A stretch of 64,000 bases of DNA from Candidatus Wolframiiraptor sinensis (lineage in GTDB: Archaea; Thermoproteota; Nitrososphaeria_A; Caldarchaeales; Wolframiiraptoraceae), in the NCBI GenBank assembly GCA_023268255.1, contig JALNJX010000002.1, positions 1 to 64,000 on the forward strand. Reading direction: 5' to 3'. The notes under the pieces are model-generated. The model was not told the DNA's origin and searched no databases. It saw only the letters and a list, made by a program, of their open reading frames with translations. The position numbers and the translations under genes were made by a program. This document shows positions 7,031-15,383 of the stretch, one piece after another (the stretch's first letter is position 1; each line of letters begins with the position of its first letter).

Positions 7031-7319
7031 TCCCTCCGGATATGCCAAGCTTTCTCTTAGCATACTCATTGTTCATCCACTTCCAGCTTTCTTCGGTATT
7101 CTCTGTGTATGGTTGCAGGTTTATGCTTAGGGCTTTCTCGATCCATTCATTGATTGCTCTTTCGAGGTCTGTCGACGCGGGTTCGATTATTATTCTATTT
7201 CCGTCGACCCTGATTATGGCCTCGACCTCGCCGGAGATCCCGAGAGCTTTTCTTATGCTTGCAGGTATGACGAGTCTACCCTGCTTGTCTATCTTAATTG
7301 TTTCCACGTTAATCACCAT
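7023..7319 (-). CDS. AbrB/SpoVT-type antitoxin, apparently without intact partner
   Basis: About 98 residues with an N-terminal swapped-hairpin AbrB domain (ETIKIDKQGRLVIPASIR, then VDGNRIIIEP), the DNA-binding half of many archaeal antitoxins. The helical C-terminus (INEWIEKAL and beyond) would bind a toxin. The ATG at 7319 matches the family start, and a TATA-like CTTATATCC near 7350-7358 predicts a near-leaderless message; an in-frame ATG at 7343 is the alternative. No intact toxin gene follows, only a possible PIN remnant. Confidence 0.8.
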   Translation of the reverse strand: MVINVETIKIDKQGRLVIPASIRKALGISGEVEAIIRVDGNRIIIEPASTDLERAINEWIEKALSINLQPYTENTEESWKWMNNEYAKRKLGISGGSN

Positions 7320-7452
7320 AAGGTATTGATTGAACAACACCATAGGATATAAGCCTTTGAAGCTCGGATGGGATCTAAGCTAGGATTCGGGGAGTCTTGT
7401 AAGGGCCGAAGTAATCTAAAAGTTTATTTTCTGGTATACCTATTGGTTTACC

Positions 7453-7680
7453 ATGAGCGAAGTGATTAGCTTCAAGGTTTCGAGGGAGTTGAAGAGGAAG
7501 GTAGATAGGCTTAAGGATGTTGTTGACTGGCCGTCGGAGCTTAGGGCTTTCGTTGAGAGAAGGGTTAGGGAGGTCGAGAGGTCCGAGGTTGTTCGGAGGA
7601 TTTTGGAGAAGAAGCCTTCTAGAATTCTTCCGGCGGGCTCGGTTGTTAGGGCTATTAGGGAGGATAGGGATGGTGCTTGA
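7453..7680 (+). CDS. vapB: VapB-type antitoxin (second pair)
   Basis: A 75-residue protein starting MSEVISFKVSRELKRKVDRL, a ribbon-helix-helix DNA-binding antitoxin with a basic C-terminal tail. The sequence FKVSRELKRKVD and a later WPSELRAFVERRV are typical of archaeal VapB. A TATA-like GTTTATTTT at about 7422-7430 fits a leaderless ATG. The stop overlaps the vapC start, giving a bicistronic unit. Confidence 0.85.
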   Translation: MSEVISFKVSRELKRKVDRLKDVVDWPSELRAFVERRVREVERSEVVRRILEKKPSRILPAGSVVRAIREDRDGA

Positions 7681-8053
7681 CGCATCCGTTATAGCCAAGC
7701 TGATAATGCGCGAGGAGAACTACGAGGAGGCTGGTAGGAAAATCCTGGAGGATGGTGAGACGCTCGATCTGGCTATGATAGAGGTGGCGAACACTGTATT
7801 GAAGTACTTTATGAGAGGGGAGATTAAGCTTGCGGAGGCTGAGGAGAGATATGGGGAATTGGTGGATCTTTTCAACGTATTGGACGTGAAGAGAGCCACC
7901 AACTTTCTCGGCCAGGCGTTTGAGGCATCGTTAAAGCTGCAGATAACGATATACGATTCACTGTATATTGTTAGCTCGGATAGGCTGATAACTGCCGATA
8001 GTGAGCAGGCCAAAGCGGCGATGAGCTTGGGAAAATCGGTTACGATGGTATGA
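7670..8053 (+). CDS. vapC: VapC-type PIN-domain toxin (second pair)
   Basis: A 127-residue compact PIN nuclease. Visible acidic residues are Asp in MVLDASVIAKL, Glu in MIEVANTVLKY, Asp in TIYDSLYIV and Asp in LITADSEQAK, the usual four-residue metal centre. The start ATG overlaps the antitoxin stop. It differs in length and sequence from the VapC at 5930, so the two pairs are not a recent duplication. Confidence 0.9.
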   Translation: MVLDASVIAKLIMREENYEEAGRKILEDGETLDLAMIEVANTVLKYFMRGEIKLAEAEERYGELVDLFNVLDVKRATNFLGQAFEASLKLQITIYDSLYIVSSDRLITADSEQAKAAMSLGKSVTMV

Positions 8054-8192
8054 GCTTTCGCGATGATGGCTGGCGTCGGCTCGTGAAGCTCCACATTCTC
8101 ATTATCGAGGCTCTCGAGGTATTCAACTCGCCGTAAGTGGTTTGTACGTTTGGCGAATTGTTATCCCAGCTTGATTCGATGAAGCGCTTATG

Positions 8193-8210
8193 AGTCTGCT
8201 GAGTCAGACT
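8193..8210. terminator. Hairpin after vapC, possible transcription end
   Basis: AGTCTG and CAGACT form a 6-bp stem with a 6-nt loop, followed by a pyrimidine-rich stretch about 140 bp after the vapC stop. It could mark the transcript end or lie upstream of the KaiC-like gene as a control site. Archaeal termination depends mostly on T-runs, so the assignment is uncertain. Confidence 0.3.
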
Positions 8211-8310
8211 TTCGTCTTCGATTTTCGTGAAAAAACTATTAAGGTATGGCTATAAGCGATGTTAAGTGGAATGACGAAGCGGTTATAGGCTATGTTTGGG
8301 GGCCCGGGCG

Positions 8311-9747
8311 GTGAGTAGGAGGGGGCTTTTTGTTAGGACTCATGTGCCGGGTCTTGATGATATTATTCCGGGTTTTCCGGAAGGCGGGCTAATCCTTGTC
8401 GCCGGGCTCCCTGGAACCGGTAAGACTGTTTTTGGGATGACTTTCATTTATCGCGGCGCTTCGGTTGGCGGTGAGCCCGGGGTTTACGTTTCCACCTGCG
8501 AGAGTAGGGAGAGGTTTCTCCAGCTCGCCTCGAGGTTCGGCATGGATTTTGAGAGGCTGATGATGGAGGGGCTTGCTGAGCACTTGTGGATTCCCTTGAC
8601 GGCTGAGGAGGGTGTTTCGATGTCCGTGAACACGGTGCTCGAGCGCGTGGAATCCCTCGGCGCTAGGAGGCTTGTTATAGACTCCTTCACGGCTCTTAAG
8701 CAGCAGTTTAAGAGCCCCGGCGAGGCGAGAATCTTCCTGCAGACTCTGCTCTCCAAGATTCTCGAGAAGCTCAGGTGCACGACTTTATTGATTAAGGAGG
8801 GCGAGCCTCTTGCCGAGGCGCCGGATTTCGAGGAGTATGTCGCGGATGGCGTTCTATGCTTGAGGAGGAGATATTTTGAGAGGAGGCCTATTCGGCGGTT
8901 GGAGATACTGAAGCTTAGGGGGGCTGAGCTTCGAAACCCCCGCTTGATCTGCACTATTAAGGATGGCTTTAGGGTTATTCCTCCAACTAGAATACCCGCG
9001 CCTGCGAAGACTCCTGAGCACGGGTCATCCGAGCTTTGGCCGCCGCCAGATCCGCCGGGAGCCTATACGACCGGCATACTCGACCTGGATCGCGAGCTTG
9101 GAGGCTATCAGCCCGGGTCAACCGTGCTTGTGGAGATTGATCCGAGGCTCACCTTCAGAGAGTATAATGTGATCGTCGGCCCGATGATGGCCAGCTTCGT
9201 TCTCAAGGGTAGGCATCAGCTGGTCATCCCCAGCGGCGGGGTGAGCCCAGACTTGTTAAGGGAGGCACTTCGCGTCTATGAAGTGGATGAGCAAGCATTC
9301 TTTGAGCGCCACCACATATTCTATGAAAGGGGCGCGGTGATCGAGAAGATGCCCAATGTCATAGAGGTCGATCTTAGATTCGCCGATGACGTCGGCAGAA
9401 GGATTACGGAACTAATGTTAAGGCTGGTGAAGGAGACCGGAGAGCCAACTATCGCGGCCATGGGCGTTGATAGGATTGCCCACTCAGCTGGCGAGGAGGG
9501 TTTGAAGCTGCTCTTAACAGCCCAGGACCTCGTAAGGGCTCTCCGCTGCCTCATGCTCTGGATCGTTAAGCCGACGATGCCATGGCTCATCGAGAGGCTT
9601 GCGCCCATAGCGGATGTGCACCTCAAGATAACCCGCCGGCACGGCTGCATGCTGATCCACGGGGTAAAGCCGAGGACGCCGCTCTACGCGATCCAGCTCG
9701 ATCCTAGAAAGAGCCCACCAATCCCGGAGCTCGTATTAATAGTCTAG
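8311..9747 (+). CDS. KaiC-like RecA-superfamily ATPase with degenerate second domain
   Basis: A 478-residue double-domain KaiC relative. The first domain has a full Walker A (GLPGTGKT, residues 32-39), the KaiC-style opening VPGLDDIIPGFPEGG and a Walker B near LVIDSFTAL. The second begins at TGILDLDRELGGY but has GSTVLVEIDPRL where a P-loop should be, so it probably does not bind ATP normally. GTG 8311 is chosen because it aligns exactly with the start of the paralogue at 59273-60697; TTG 8296 is the alternative. A TATA-like sequence about 25 bp upstream suggests a leaderless message. Role unknown; such proteins often act in signalling or regulation. Confidence 0.85.
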   Translation: MSRRGLFVRTHVPGLDDIIPGFPEGGLILVAGLPGTGKTVFGMTFIYRGASVGGEPGVYVSTCESRERFLQLASRFGMDFERLMMEGLAEHLWIPLTAEEGVSMSVNTVLERVESLGARRLVIDSFTALKQQFKSPGEARIFLQTLLSKILEKLRCTTLLIKEGEPLAEAPDFEEYVADGVLCLRRRYFERRPIRRLEILKLRGAELRNPRLICTIKDGFRVIPPTRIPAPAKTPEHGSSELWPPPDPPGAYTTGILDLDRELGGYQPGSTVLVEIDPRLTFREYNVIVGPMMASFVLKGRHQLVIPSGGVSPDLLREALRVYEVDEQAFFERHHIFYERGAVIEKMPNVIEVDLRFADDVGRRITELMLRLVKETGEPTIAAMGVDRIAHSAGEEGLKLLLTAQDLVRALRCLMLWIVKPTMPWLIERLAPIADVHLKITRRHGCMLIHGVKPRTPLYAIQLDPRKSPPIPELVLIV

Positions 9748-10565
9748 GAACTTTCATACTTTGAGAGCGCCGGCATTTCATCCCAACTTTTTCTCAGGGC
9801 TATTATGAATGCCTGGTTCTCGGCGCGCGCATCGAATTTTATGATCGCCTCGAAGCCGTTGTCTCTTAGGAGCTGGTCGAGCTCCGGGATCGAGCATGAA
9901 TCAAGATGAACCTCGACGGCAATTCTCTTGATGCGGCCTAGCACGTCGGTTGAGCTCCTTAGAACATCGTATTCGAGGCCCTCTATATCCAGCTTGAGGA
10001 GATCGATCTCCCGGCTACCGAGCATGCTCAGAAGCGTTCTCAGGCTCACACACTCCACCTCATGCTCCTCCACGACTTCTCCGCAGAAGTACTCGGCGTG
10101 CTCCCTCCTCAGCGATGCCAGAGCCCTATATCTCGGGGAGTAGAGCTTGCCTCTACCCTCGTGAATCGAGAGAGCGTATGGCAGAACCCTGACATTCCTC
10201 AGGCCATTGAACATTATCGTTCTCTGGAGCAGCTCCCTGCTTCTCGGATGCGGCTCCAGCGCCACCACCTCCCCGCCCGGCTCAACCCTCCGCGCCGACC
10301 ACATCGTATAAGCCCCGAGATATGCTCCAGCATCAACTATCTTCCAGCCGGGCCTAGGAATCGCCTCCGAGGTGAAAGAGTAATCCTCGTGATAATAGAT
10401 GTGCAGTATGTTGTATAGTGCGCCGGGAACTTGGTTAAGGTCCATGATGATCCGCATGCCGTCGGGTAGCCTCAAAACCGCCTCCTCGAAGCCCACCGCC
10501 TTGAGGAGACCGATTTTCATGATCTGCGATAGGCCGAGCAGCCGAGCCGCCTCCATCCAAGACAT
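9744..10565 (-). CDS. FkbM-family SAM-dependent methyltransferase
   Basis: A 273-residue protein with the FkbM signature: SAM-binding VDAGAYLGAYTMW (motif I), VVALEPHPRSRE (acidic end of strand 2), and LLKLDIEGLEYDVL in the middle. FkbM enzymes O-methylate sugars or small molecules, often surface glycans. The N-terminal 50 residues may bind the acceptor. It is convergent with the KaiC-like gene, overlapping it by 4 bp. It stands alone, so the substrate cannot be inferred. Confidence 0.85.
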   Translation of the reverse strand: MSWMEAARLLGLSQIMKIGLLKAVGFEEAVLRLPDGMRIIMDLNQVPGALYNILHIYYHEDYSFTSEAIPRPGWKIVDAGAYLGAYTMWSARRVEPGGEVVALEPHPRSRELLQRTIMFNGLRNVRVLPYALSIHEGRGKLYSPRYRALASLRREHAEYFCGEVVEEHEVECVSLRTLLSMLGSREIDLLKLDIEGLEYDVLRSSTDVLGRIKRIAVEVHLDSCSIPELDQLLRDNGFEAIIKFDARAENQAFIIALRKSWDEMPALSKYESS

Positions 10566-10676
10566 GCTATCCGGGTCTTAGCCGACTTAGATCGGGAAAA
10601 ACATTAGCCCTTCGAGTCATCATTTTTACGTGGACTTAACGGCGGATAAGCGGCATGCAGTCGCCAGGGTGCCCTG

Positions 10677-11810
10677 ATGATGATCGACTTGATTGATGCT
10701 TGGGAGAGGAAGCTCGAGCTAGTCTCGAGGTTGGAAAGCACGCTCGATGAGCGTGAGCTCGAGTCTGCTAGGCGAGATCCTCATGCTAGGCGTCTTCCAA
10801 GGCCATGCGGCTTAACAGTGCATACGGGGCTCGGATGCAAGTTCGGCTGCCTCTACTGCTACATATACGACATGGGCTTCTCCAGGGCTCCGAGGCCGTA
10901 TCCATTATCCGGGCTTCAGCTCGCCTACGCGCTCGCGCTGAATCCCTCCGTGGCCCCTGGGGGCGACGGAACGCTCATGGCCTTCGGATCCGTGACCGAG
11001 CCCTTCATGGAGGAGACAGCGGATAAGGCCCTCGAGTATCTCGATGCCGTTGCTCGGCTCCTCGGGAATCCGATCCAGTTCTCGACGAAGGCTTGGATTG
11101 ATGAGATGCTCGCCGCAAGGCTCGGATCGGTGCCAGATCGCTTGAGCGCTCTCGTGACGATCGTGACCACGAGCCTTCATGGCGTGCTCGAGCCCGGTGC
11201 CCCGGATCCTGAGAAGAGATTCCGATCCATTAGAATGCTATCCAGCCATGGCGTCCACGTTTGCCTATTTTTGAGACCGATGTTGCCGGGGCTCAGTGAG
11301 AGGGAGCTCGAGGATATTCTAGCCAGGGCCTTGGACTCTGGCGCCGCCGGCGTCGTGCTGGGCTCCATGAGGGTTACAAGGGGGATAATTGAGAGGCTTA
11401 GGGCTGCCAAGTATCCTCACATGGGCGAGATCATGAGAAGGATTCCTGGAGAGCTTAAGCCCGGGAAGCAGGTAACCCTCAAAATGGGCGACGTGAAGAG
11501 GAGGATCACGAGATTGGCGGAAGAGCTGGGCCTGAGGGCTTATCCATCCGCGTGCGCGGCGAGCGTCGAGGTGCATGGGCTCGGCTGCGCTGCCTGCGGG
11601 CTCGGGCCATGCGGCGACGTGAGCAGGATACCGGACATAGATGAGCGTGGCCTGCGAGAGCTCTCGGCAAAATATGACGTAAGCCTGGAGAATGTGGTGA
11701 TCAGCGATTTCGAGATGCTTATGGCAGCGAGGGGGCCAAAAATGAGGATAACTCAGCTCCGCGAGTTTGTTAAAGGTGCGTGCAAGCGGAGGGTGATTAT
11801 TAGGGGATGA
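10677..11810 (+). CDS. Radical SAM protein with C-terminal cysteine cluster
   Basis: A 377-residue radical SAM enzyme: the 4Fe-4S motif is C54-x3-C58-x2-C61 in GCKFGCLYCY. A second cluster of four Cys lies near residues 294-312 (SACAAS, then GLGCAACGLGPCG) and may hold another iron-sulfur centre. The N-terminal layout (PRPCGLTVHTGLGC) resembles the SplB/spore-photoproduct-lyase-like branch, but the substrate is not clear. The downstream nth gene starts inside its stop codon, so the two are coupled, hinting at nucleic-acid chemistry. That functional link is inference. Confidence 0.8.
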   Translation: MMIDLIDAWERKLELVSRLESTLDERELESARRDPHARRLPRPCGLTVHTGLGCKFGCLYCYIYDMGFSRAPRPYPLSGLQLAYALALNPSVAPGGDGTLMAFGSVTEPFMEETADKALEYLDAVARLLGNPIQFSTKAWIDEMLAARLGSVPDRLSALVTIVTTSLHGVLEPGAPDPEKRFRSIRMLSSHGVHVCLFLRPMLPGLSERELEDILARALDSGAAGVVLGSMRVTRGIIERLRAAKYPHMGEIMRRIPGELKPGKQVTLKMGDVKRRITRLAEELGLRAYPSACAASVEVHGLGCAACGLGPCGDVSRIPDIDERGLRELSAKYDVSLENVVISDFEMLMAARGPKMRITQLREFVKGACKRRVIIRG

Positions 11811-12484
11811 GCGGCGTGGAGCTCTCGAATGAAATGCGCGAGAGGATCTCGATGATAGTGGATAGAGTTATCGAGATGTTTCGCCCCGATCCGGCACGCA
11901 TGAAAATTGATGACCCATTTCACGCGCTCGTCGCGATAATATTATCCCAGAAGACAAGCACGAGGAATGTTCGAGCGGCCATGGAGAGGTTCAGGGCGAG
12001 ATTCAGCGGCGCCGAGGCGGTTGCCTCAGCGAGCCTCAAGTCAATCCAGGACGCGATTAAGCCCGCCGGCCTCTGGAGGATGAAGGCTCCGAGGATTAAG
12101 CTGATCGCCCGCCAAATCGCCGATAAGAACATCGACTTGGAGAGAGTTCTCTCGATGCCCTACCCTGAGGCCAGGAGGATCCTCTCCTCTTTGAAGGGGG
12201 TTGGCCCCAAGACCGCCGACGTCTTCCTAATGTTCGCCAGAGATGAGCAGATACTCCCCATAGACACTCACATCTTCAGGGTTATGAGAAGGCTCGGGAT
12301 AGCCGGCGAGAAGGAAGATTACGAGTCCCTGAAATTCAAGCTCGAGTCATCGGTTAAGCCTGAGAAGAGGATCTTAGCACACTTAGCCCTAATAGAATTT
12401 GGCAGAAGAATATGTGTTGCAAGAAATCCGAGATGCTCTCAATGTCCCTTCTTGGAAATCTGTCCATCGAGTAAATGGCGGTAA
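11807..12484 (+). CDS. nth: Endonuclease III (DNA glycosylase/AP lyase)
   Basis: A 225-residue HhH-GPD base-excision repair enzyme that removes oxidised pyrimidines and nicks AP sites. The helix-hairpin-helix GVGPKTADVF carries the catalytic Lys135, and IDTHIFR carries Asp153. The C-terminal C-x6-C-x2-C-x5-C motif (CVARNPRC, SQC, PFLEIC) binds the 4Fe-4S cluster. The ATG overlaps the stop of the radical SAM gene by four bases (ATGA). Length is typical. Confidence 0.96.
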   Translation: MSGVELSNEMRERISMIVDRVIEMFRPDPARMKIDDPFHALVAIILSQKTSTRNVRAAMERFRARFSGAEAVASASLKSIQDAIKPAGLWRMKAPRIKLIARQIADKNIDLERVLSMPYPEARRILSSLKGVGPKTADVFLMFARDEQILPIDTHIFRVMRRLGIAGEKEDYESLKFKLESSVKPEKRILAHLALIEFGRRICVARNPRCSQCPFLEICPSSKWR

Positions 12485-12521
12485 AGTTAATTACTCATGC
12501 ACGACTTGTGTTTGCCTGGAC

Positions 12522-13307
12522 ATGGCCGGCAGGCTGAATGGTAAGGTGGCCGTAGTTACAGGTAGCTCGCGGGGGATAGGAAAAGCAATCGCGCTGGAGT
12601 TCGCGAGAGAGGGTGCAAAAGTGTGCGTGAATTACATTGCATCCGAGGATAGGGCACGAGAGGTCCTGAACGAGATAAGGGCCTATGGGAGCGAGGCGAT
12701 AATGGTTAGAGCTGACATCTCTAAGCCCGATGATGCTAGAAGGCTTATAGAGGCGGCCGTGAATATATTTGGCACGATAGATGTTCTGGTGAACAACGCG
12801 GCAATCATGTATTATGGCTCGATCATGGATTTGAAGGATGAGGAATTCGACAGGATGATTGACGTGAATGTCAAGGGCACGATATACTGCTGCAGGGAGG
12901 CGGTAAAATATATGGTGATGAAGAGATACGGTAAGATAATTAACATCGCTAGTACGGCCGCTATTGGAACTGCCTCCCACGGGACGACTCTTTATGCCCT
13001 GACGAAGGCTGCGATCATCGCGCTGACGAAGAGACTAGCGTTTGAGCTCGGAGAATATGGGATAAACGTGAACGCCATAGCCCCAAGCTTCGTCCCAACG
13101 GATATGTTCGTGCAGGGGAAGAGCGAGGAAGAGTTGAGGGAAATTCTTGAGAAGAGAAAAGCAACAATCTCGCTGAGAAGGATCGCGTCCCCAGAGGATA
13201 TAGCTAGAGTCGCTGTCTTCCTCGCGTCGGATGAATCCAGCTACATAACGGGACAGGTGATAGTTGTTGATGGAGGCAGAATTGACTACCTGACGCACTC
13301 CCTCTGA
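12522..13307 (+). CDS. Short-chain dehydrogenase/reductase, FabG-like
   Basis: A 261-residue classical SDR with the NAD(P) motif TGSSRGIG, the NNA structural motif, the catalytic Ser in INIAST and YALTK as the Tyr/Lys pair. The C-terminus VIVVDGG is typical. It most resembles 3-oxoacyl-ACP reductase, but archaea lack the bacterial fatty-acid pathway and the family is broad, so the substrate is open. The ATG at 12522 gives the usual short lead before KVAVVTG. It ends convergently inside the 3' end of the dihydrolipoyl dehydrogenase gene. Confidence 0.85.
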   Translation: MAGRLNGKVAVVTGSSRGIGKAIALEFAREGAKVCVNYIASEDRAREVLNEIRAYGSEAIMVRADISKPDDARRLIEAAVNIFGTIDVLVNNAAIMYYGSIMDLKDEEFDRMIDVNVKGTIYCCREAVKYMVMKRYGKIINIASTAAIGTASHGTTLYALTKAAIIALTKRLAFELGEYGINVNAIAPSFVPTDMFVQGKSEEELREILEKRKATISLRRIASPEDIARVAVFLASDESSYITGQVIVVDGGRIDYLTHSL

Positions 13308-14701
13308 ACTATAATGTGTATGGGTTTCCACAGCGCGGCCTCAGCCGCCTCCATCAGGGCTTCGCTGAGCGTTGGGTGAGGTCTCATGCACTTAGCGAAC
13401 TGATCGAGCCTCATCCTATTCTGGATCGCTAGTACGGCTTCCGAGATCAGCTCGGTCACATGATGGCCAACCATCTGGCATCCGACGACCTCCTCCGTGG
13501 AGGAGTCCGCGATGATCTTCACGAACCCGTCCGCGGCTTCCTCGGCGACCGCTCTACCGGAGGCGGTGAACGGGAACTTGCCGACTCTAGGCTTTATGCC
13601 CCTCGCCTTGGCCTCCGCCTCCGTCAAGCCAGCGTAAGCTATCTCCGGGTCTGAGAATATCGCGGATGGGATCACGACATCCCTCATGCTCGCCTCCGCT
13701 CCAGCTATGTTGTCCGCGGCGATCATTCCGTGATACGATGCACGGTGAGCTAGGAATGGCGGCCCCGTAACATCGCCAACAGCATATACTCCCGGAACAC
13801 TGGTCTCCATATGATCATCAACACGTATGAATCCCCTCTCGTCGAGCTTTATACCGATACTGCTCGCGCCAATGCTCTCGGATGCGGGTCTCTTGCCAAC
13901 TGCGATCATCGCGTAATCTGCTCTCACCTCAAGGCTCTCGCCGCCCCGCGTCTCCACAATCGCCTCGACCCCACCATCTGACACCTTGGAAGACGTGATC
14001 TTCGAGCTCGTGTATATCTTGACGCCCAGCCTCCTCAGCCTCCTCTCGACAACGTCCACGAGATCCTTCTCCACGCCCGGGAGGATCTGATCCGTGATCT
14101 CCACGATCGTCACCTCTGTTCCGAGCTTCGCGTAGAATGTCCCTATCTCGACTCCCGAGACGCCTCCTCCTACTATCAGCAGGCTCCGCGGGATTTCCTG
14201 AAGCTCGAGTGCTTGAGAGGATGTTATGACCTTGACACCGTCAAATGGCATCTCCCTTAATGGAGCATGCTCCCCGCCGATCGCGATGATTATATTTCTC
14301 GCCCTGAATGACTTTAAGGATCCATCTCGCATCCTGACTTCCACTTCGTGGTCGGACTTCAGCCTCGCCTCTCCTTCGAGAACCTTCACGCCATTTCCTT
14401 CCAAAAGATATTTTACGCCGAGCCTCAGCCTCCTGATAATCCTCTCCCTGACCGCTTGGAGCTCCTTCCAATCAACCTCCAAGTCGCTGCTCCTAAGCCA
14501 CTTCGCGTTCCTCGCGAGCCAGTATAAGTTCACCCTGCTTATGAGGACCTTTGAGGGAATGCATCCCCTATTCAGGCACTCTCCACCCAGCTCATCCTTC
14601 TCTATTAAGAGCGTTTTCAAGCCCCGCTGGCCGAGCCTAATCCCCGCAACATATCCTCCCGGCCCGCCGCCGATAACTATCGCATCAAACTCCTCGATCA
14701 T
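13286..14701 (-). CDS. lpdA: Dihydrolipoyl dehydrogenase (flavoprotein disulfide reductase)
   Basis: A 471-residue flavoenzyme: FAD motif GGGPGGY, redox disulfide ECLNRGC, NAD motif GGGVSGVEIG and the C-terminal HPTLSEA His-Glu pair. It reoxidises dihydrolipoamide using NAD. ATG 14701 gives the normal family N-terminus with GGAGG just before it; a TTG at 14752 would add 17 residues. It is transcribed away from the 2-oxoacid:ferredoxin oxidoreductase operon across a roughly 110-bp shared promoter region. No lipoyl-carrying E2 or glycine-cleavage genes are in the window, so its partner is unknown. Confidence 0.93.
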   Translation of the reverse strand: MIEEFDAIVIGGGPGGYVAGIRLGQRGLKTLLIEKDELGGECLNRGCIPSKVLISRVNLYWLARNAKWLRSSDLEVDWKELQAVRERIIRRLRLGVKYLLEGNGVKVLEGEARLKSDHEVEVRMRDGSLKSFRARNIIIAIGGEHAPLREMPFDGVKVITSSQALELQEIPRSLLIVGGGVSGVEIGTFYAKLGTEVTIVEITDQILPGVEKDLVDVVERRLRRLGVKIYTSSKITSSKVSDGGVEAIVETRGGESLEVRADYAMIAVGKRPASESIGASSIGIKLDERGFIRVDDHMETSVPGVYAVGDVTGPPFLAHRASYHGMIAADNIAGAEASMRDVVIPSAIFSDPEIAYAGLTEAEAKARGIKPRVGKFPFTASGRAVAEEAADGFVKIIADSSTEEVVGCQMVGHHVTELISEAVLAIQNRMRLDQFAKCMRPHPTLSEALMEAAEAALWKPIHIIVQRECVR

Positions 14702-14813
14702 GCCTCCATTAATCGCGCTCAGCGCCTCTTTAATTCTTCTACGCGCATCCAAGACGCATGCTAAATAGTAAATAGGTGCTGTTTAGCCCGTTAAGGTGCT
14801 GGTGATGCCTTCC
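14702..14813. promoter_or_regulatory. Divergent promoter between lpdA and the oxidoreductase operon
   Basis: The AT-rich segment 14761-14775 (CTAAATAGTAAATAG on the plus strand) can act as a TATA box in both directions, placing start sites near 14790-14800 for the operon and near 14745 for lpdA. A GGTGAT ribosome-binding sequence at 14800-14805 sits 8 nt before ATG 14814. Confidence 0.5.
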
Positions 14814-15383
14814 ATGGAGTTAATCGAGATAAGATGGCATGGAAGAGGAGGGCAAGGAGTCGTCACGGGAAGCAATCTTCTGGCTAGAGCCGCAATCATC
14901 GAGGGAAGGTATGCACAACATTTCCCAGAGTTCGGGCCCGAAAGAGCCGGCGCGCCCGTCAGGTCTTATACCAGGATCTCGGATGAGCCCATAGAGATTC
15001 ACTGCGGAATCTATGAACCGGATATCGTCGTGATAATAGATCCCGTCATGTCCAAGGCTCCCGAGGATTACTCTTATGGGCTCAAGAAGGGCGGCGACAT
15101 CCTGCTGAACTTGTCCCTCGATAACAGCGAGAAGGTGGCGAAGTGGGCCAGGGAGCGCGGCTACAGGCTCCACGTGGTTGATGCTAGGCGGATCTCGCTC
15201 GAGGAGGTCAGCCGGGAGATATACAATGTGCCCATGCTCTCAGCTCTCCTGAGGGTGAGAGGGCTGGCATCGCTCAAGACGCTCGAGGACGTTCTGGCCG
15301 AGAGATTCTCCGGGAAAGTCCTCGAGATGAATCTTAGGCTGAGCAGGAGGTGCTATGAGGAGGTGAAGACCATTGTCGGCTAA
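14814..15383 (+). CDS. porC: 2-oxoacid:ferredoxin oxidoreductase, gamma subunit
   Basis: About 189 residues beginning ELIEIRWHGRGGQGVVTGSN, the gamma-subunit (domain III) signature, with EFGPERAGAPV typical of pyruvate-type enzymes. The four-subunit enzyme converts pyruvate or a related 2-oxoacid plus CoA to acyl-CoA, CO2 and reduced ferredoxin. ATG 14814 is favoured by the GGTGAT 8 nt upstream; a GTG at 14796 and an ATG at 14805 are alternatives. First gene of a gamma-delta-alpha-beta operon. Confidence 0.93.
   Translation: MELIEIRWHGRGGQGVVTGSNLLARAAIIEGRYAQHFPEFGPERAGAPVRSYTRISDEPIEIHCGIYEPDIVVIIDPVMSKAPEDYSYGLKKGGDILLNLSLDNSEKVAKWARERGYRLHVVDARRISLEEVSREIYNVPMLSALLRVRGLASLKTLEDVLAERFSGKVLEMNLRLSRRCYEEVKTIVG

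Noticed and set aside
12399-12521. Longer start for the short-chain dehydrogenase
   Set aside because: The extension is nth coding sequence in another frame; ATG 12522 gives the normal family N-terminus.
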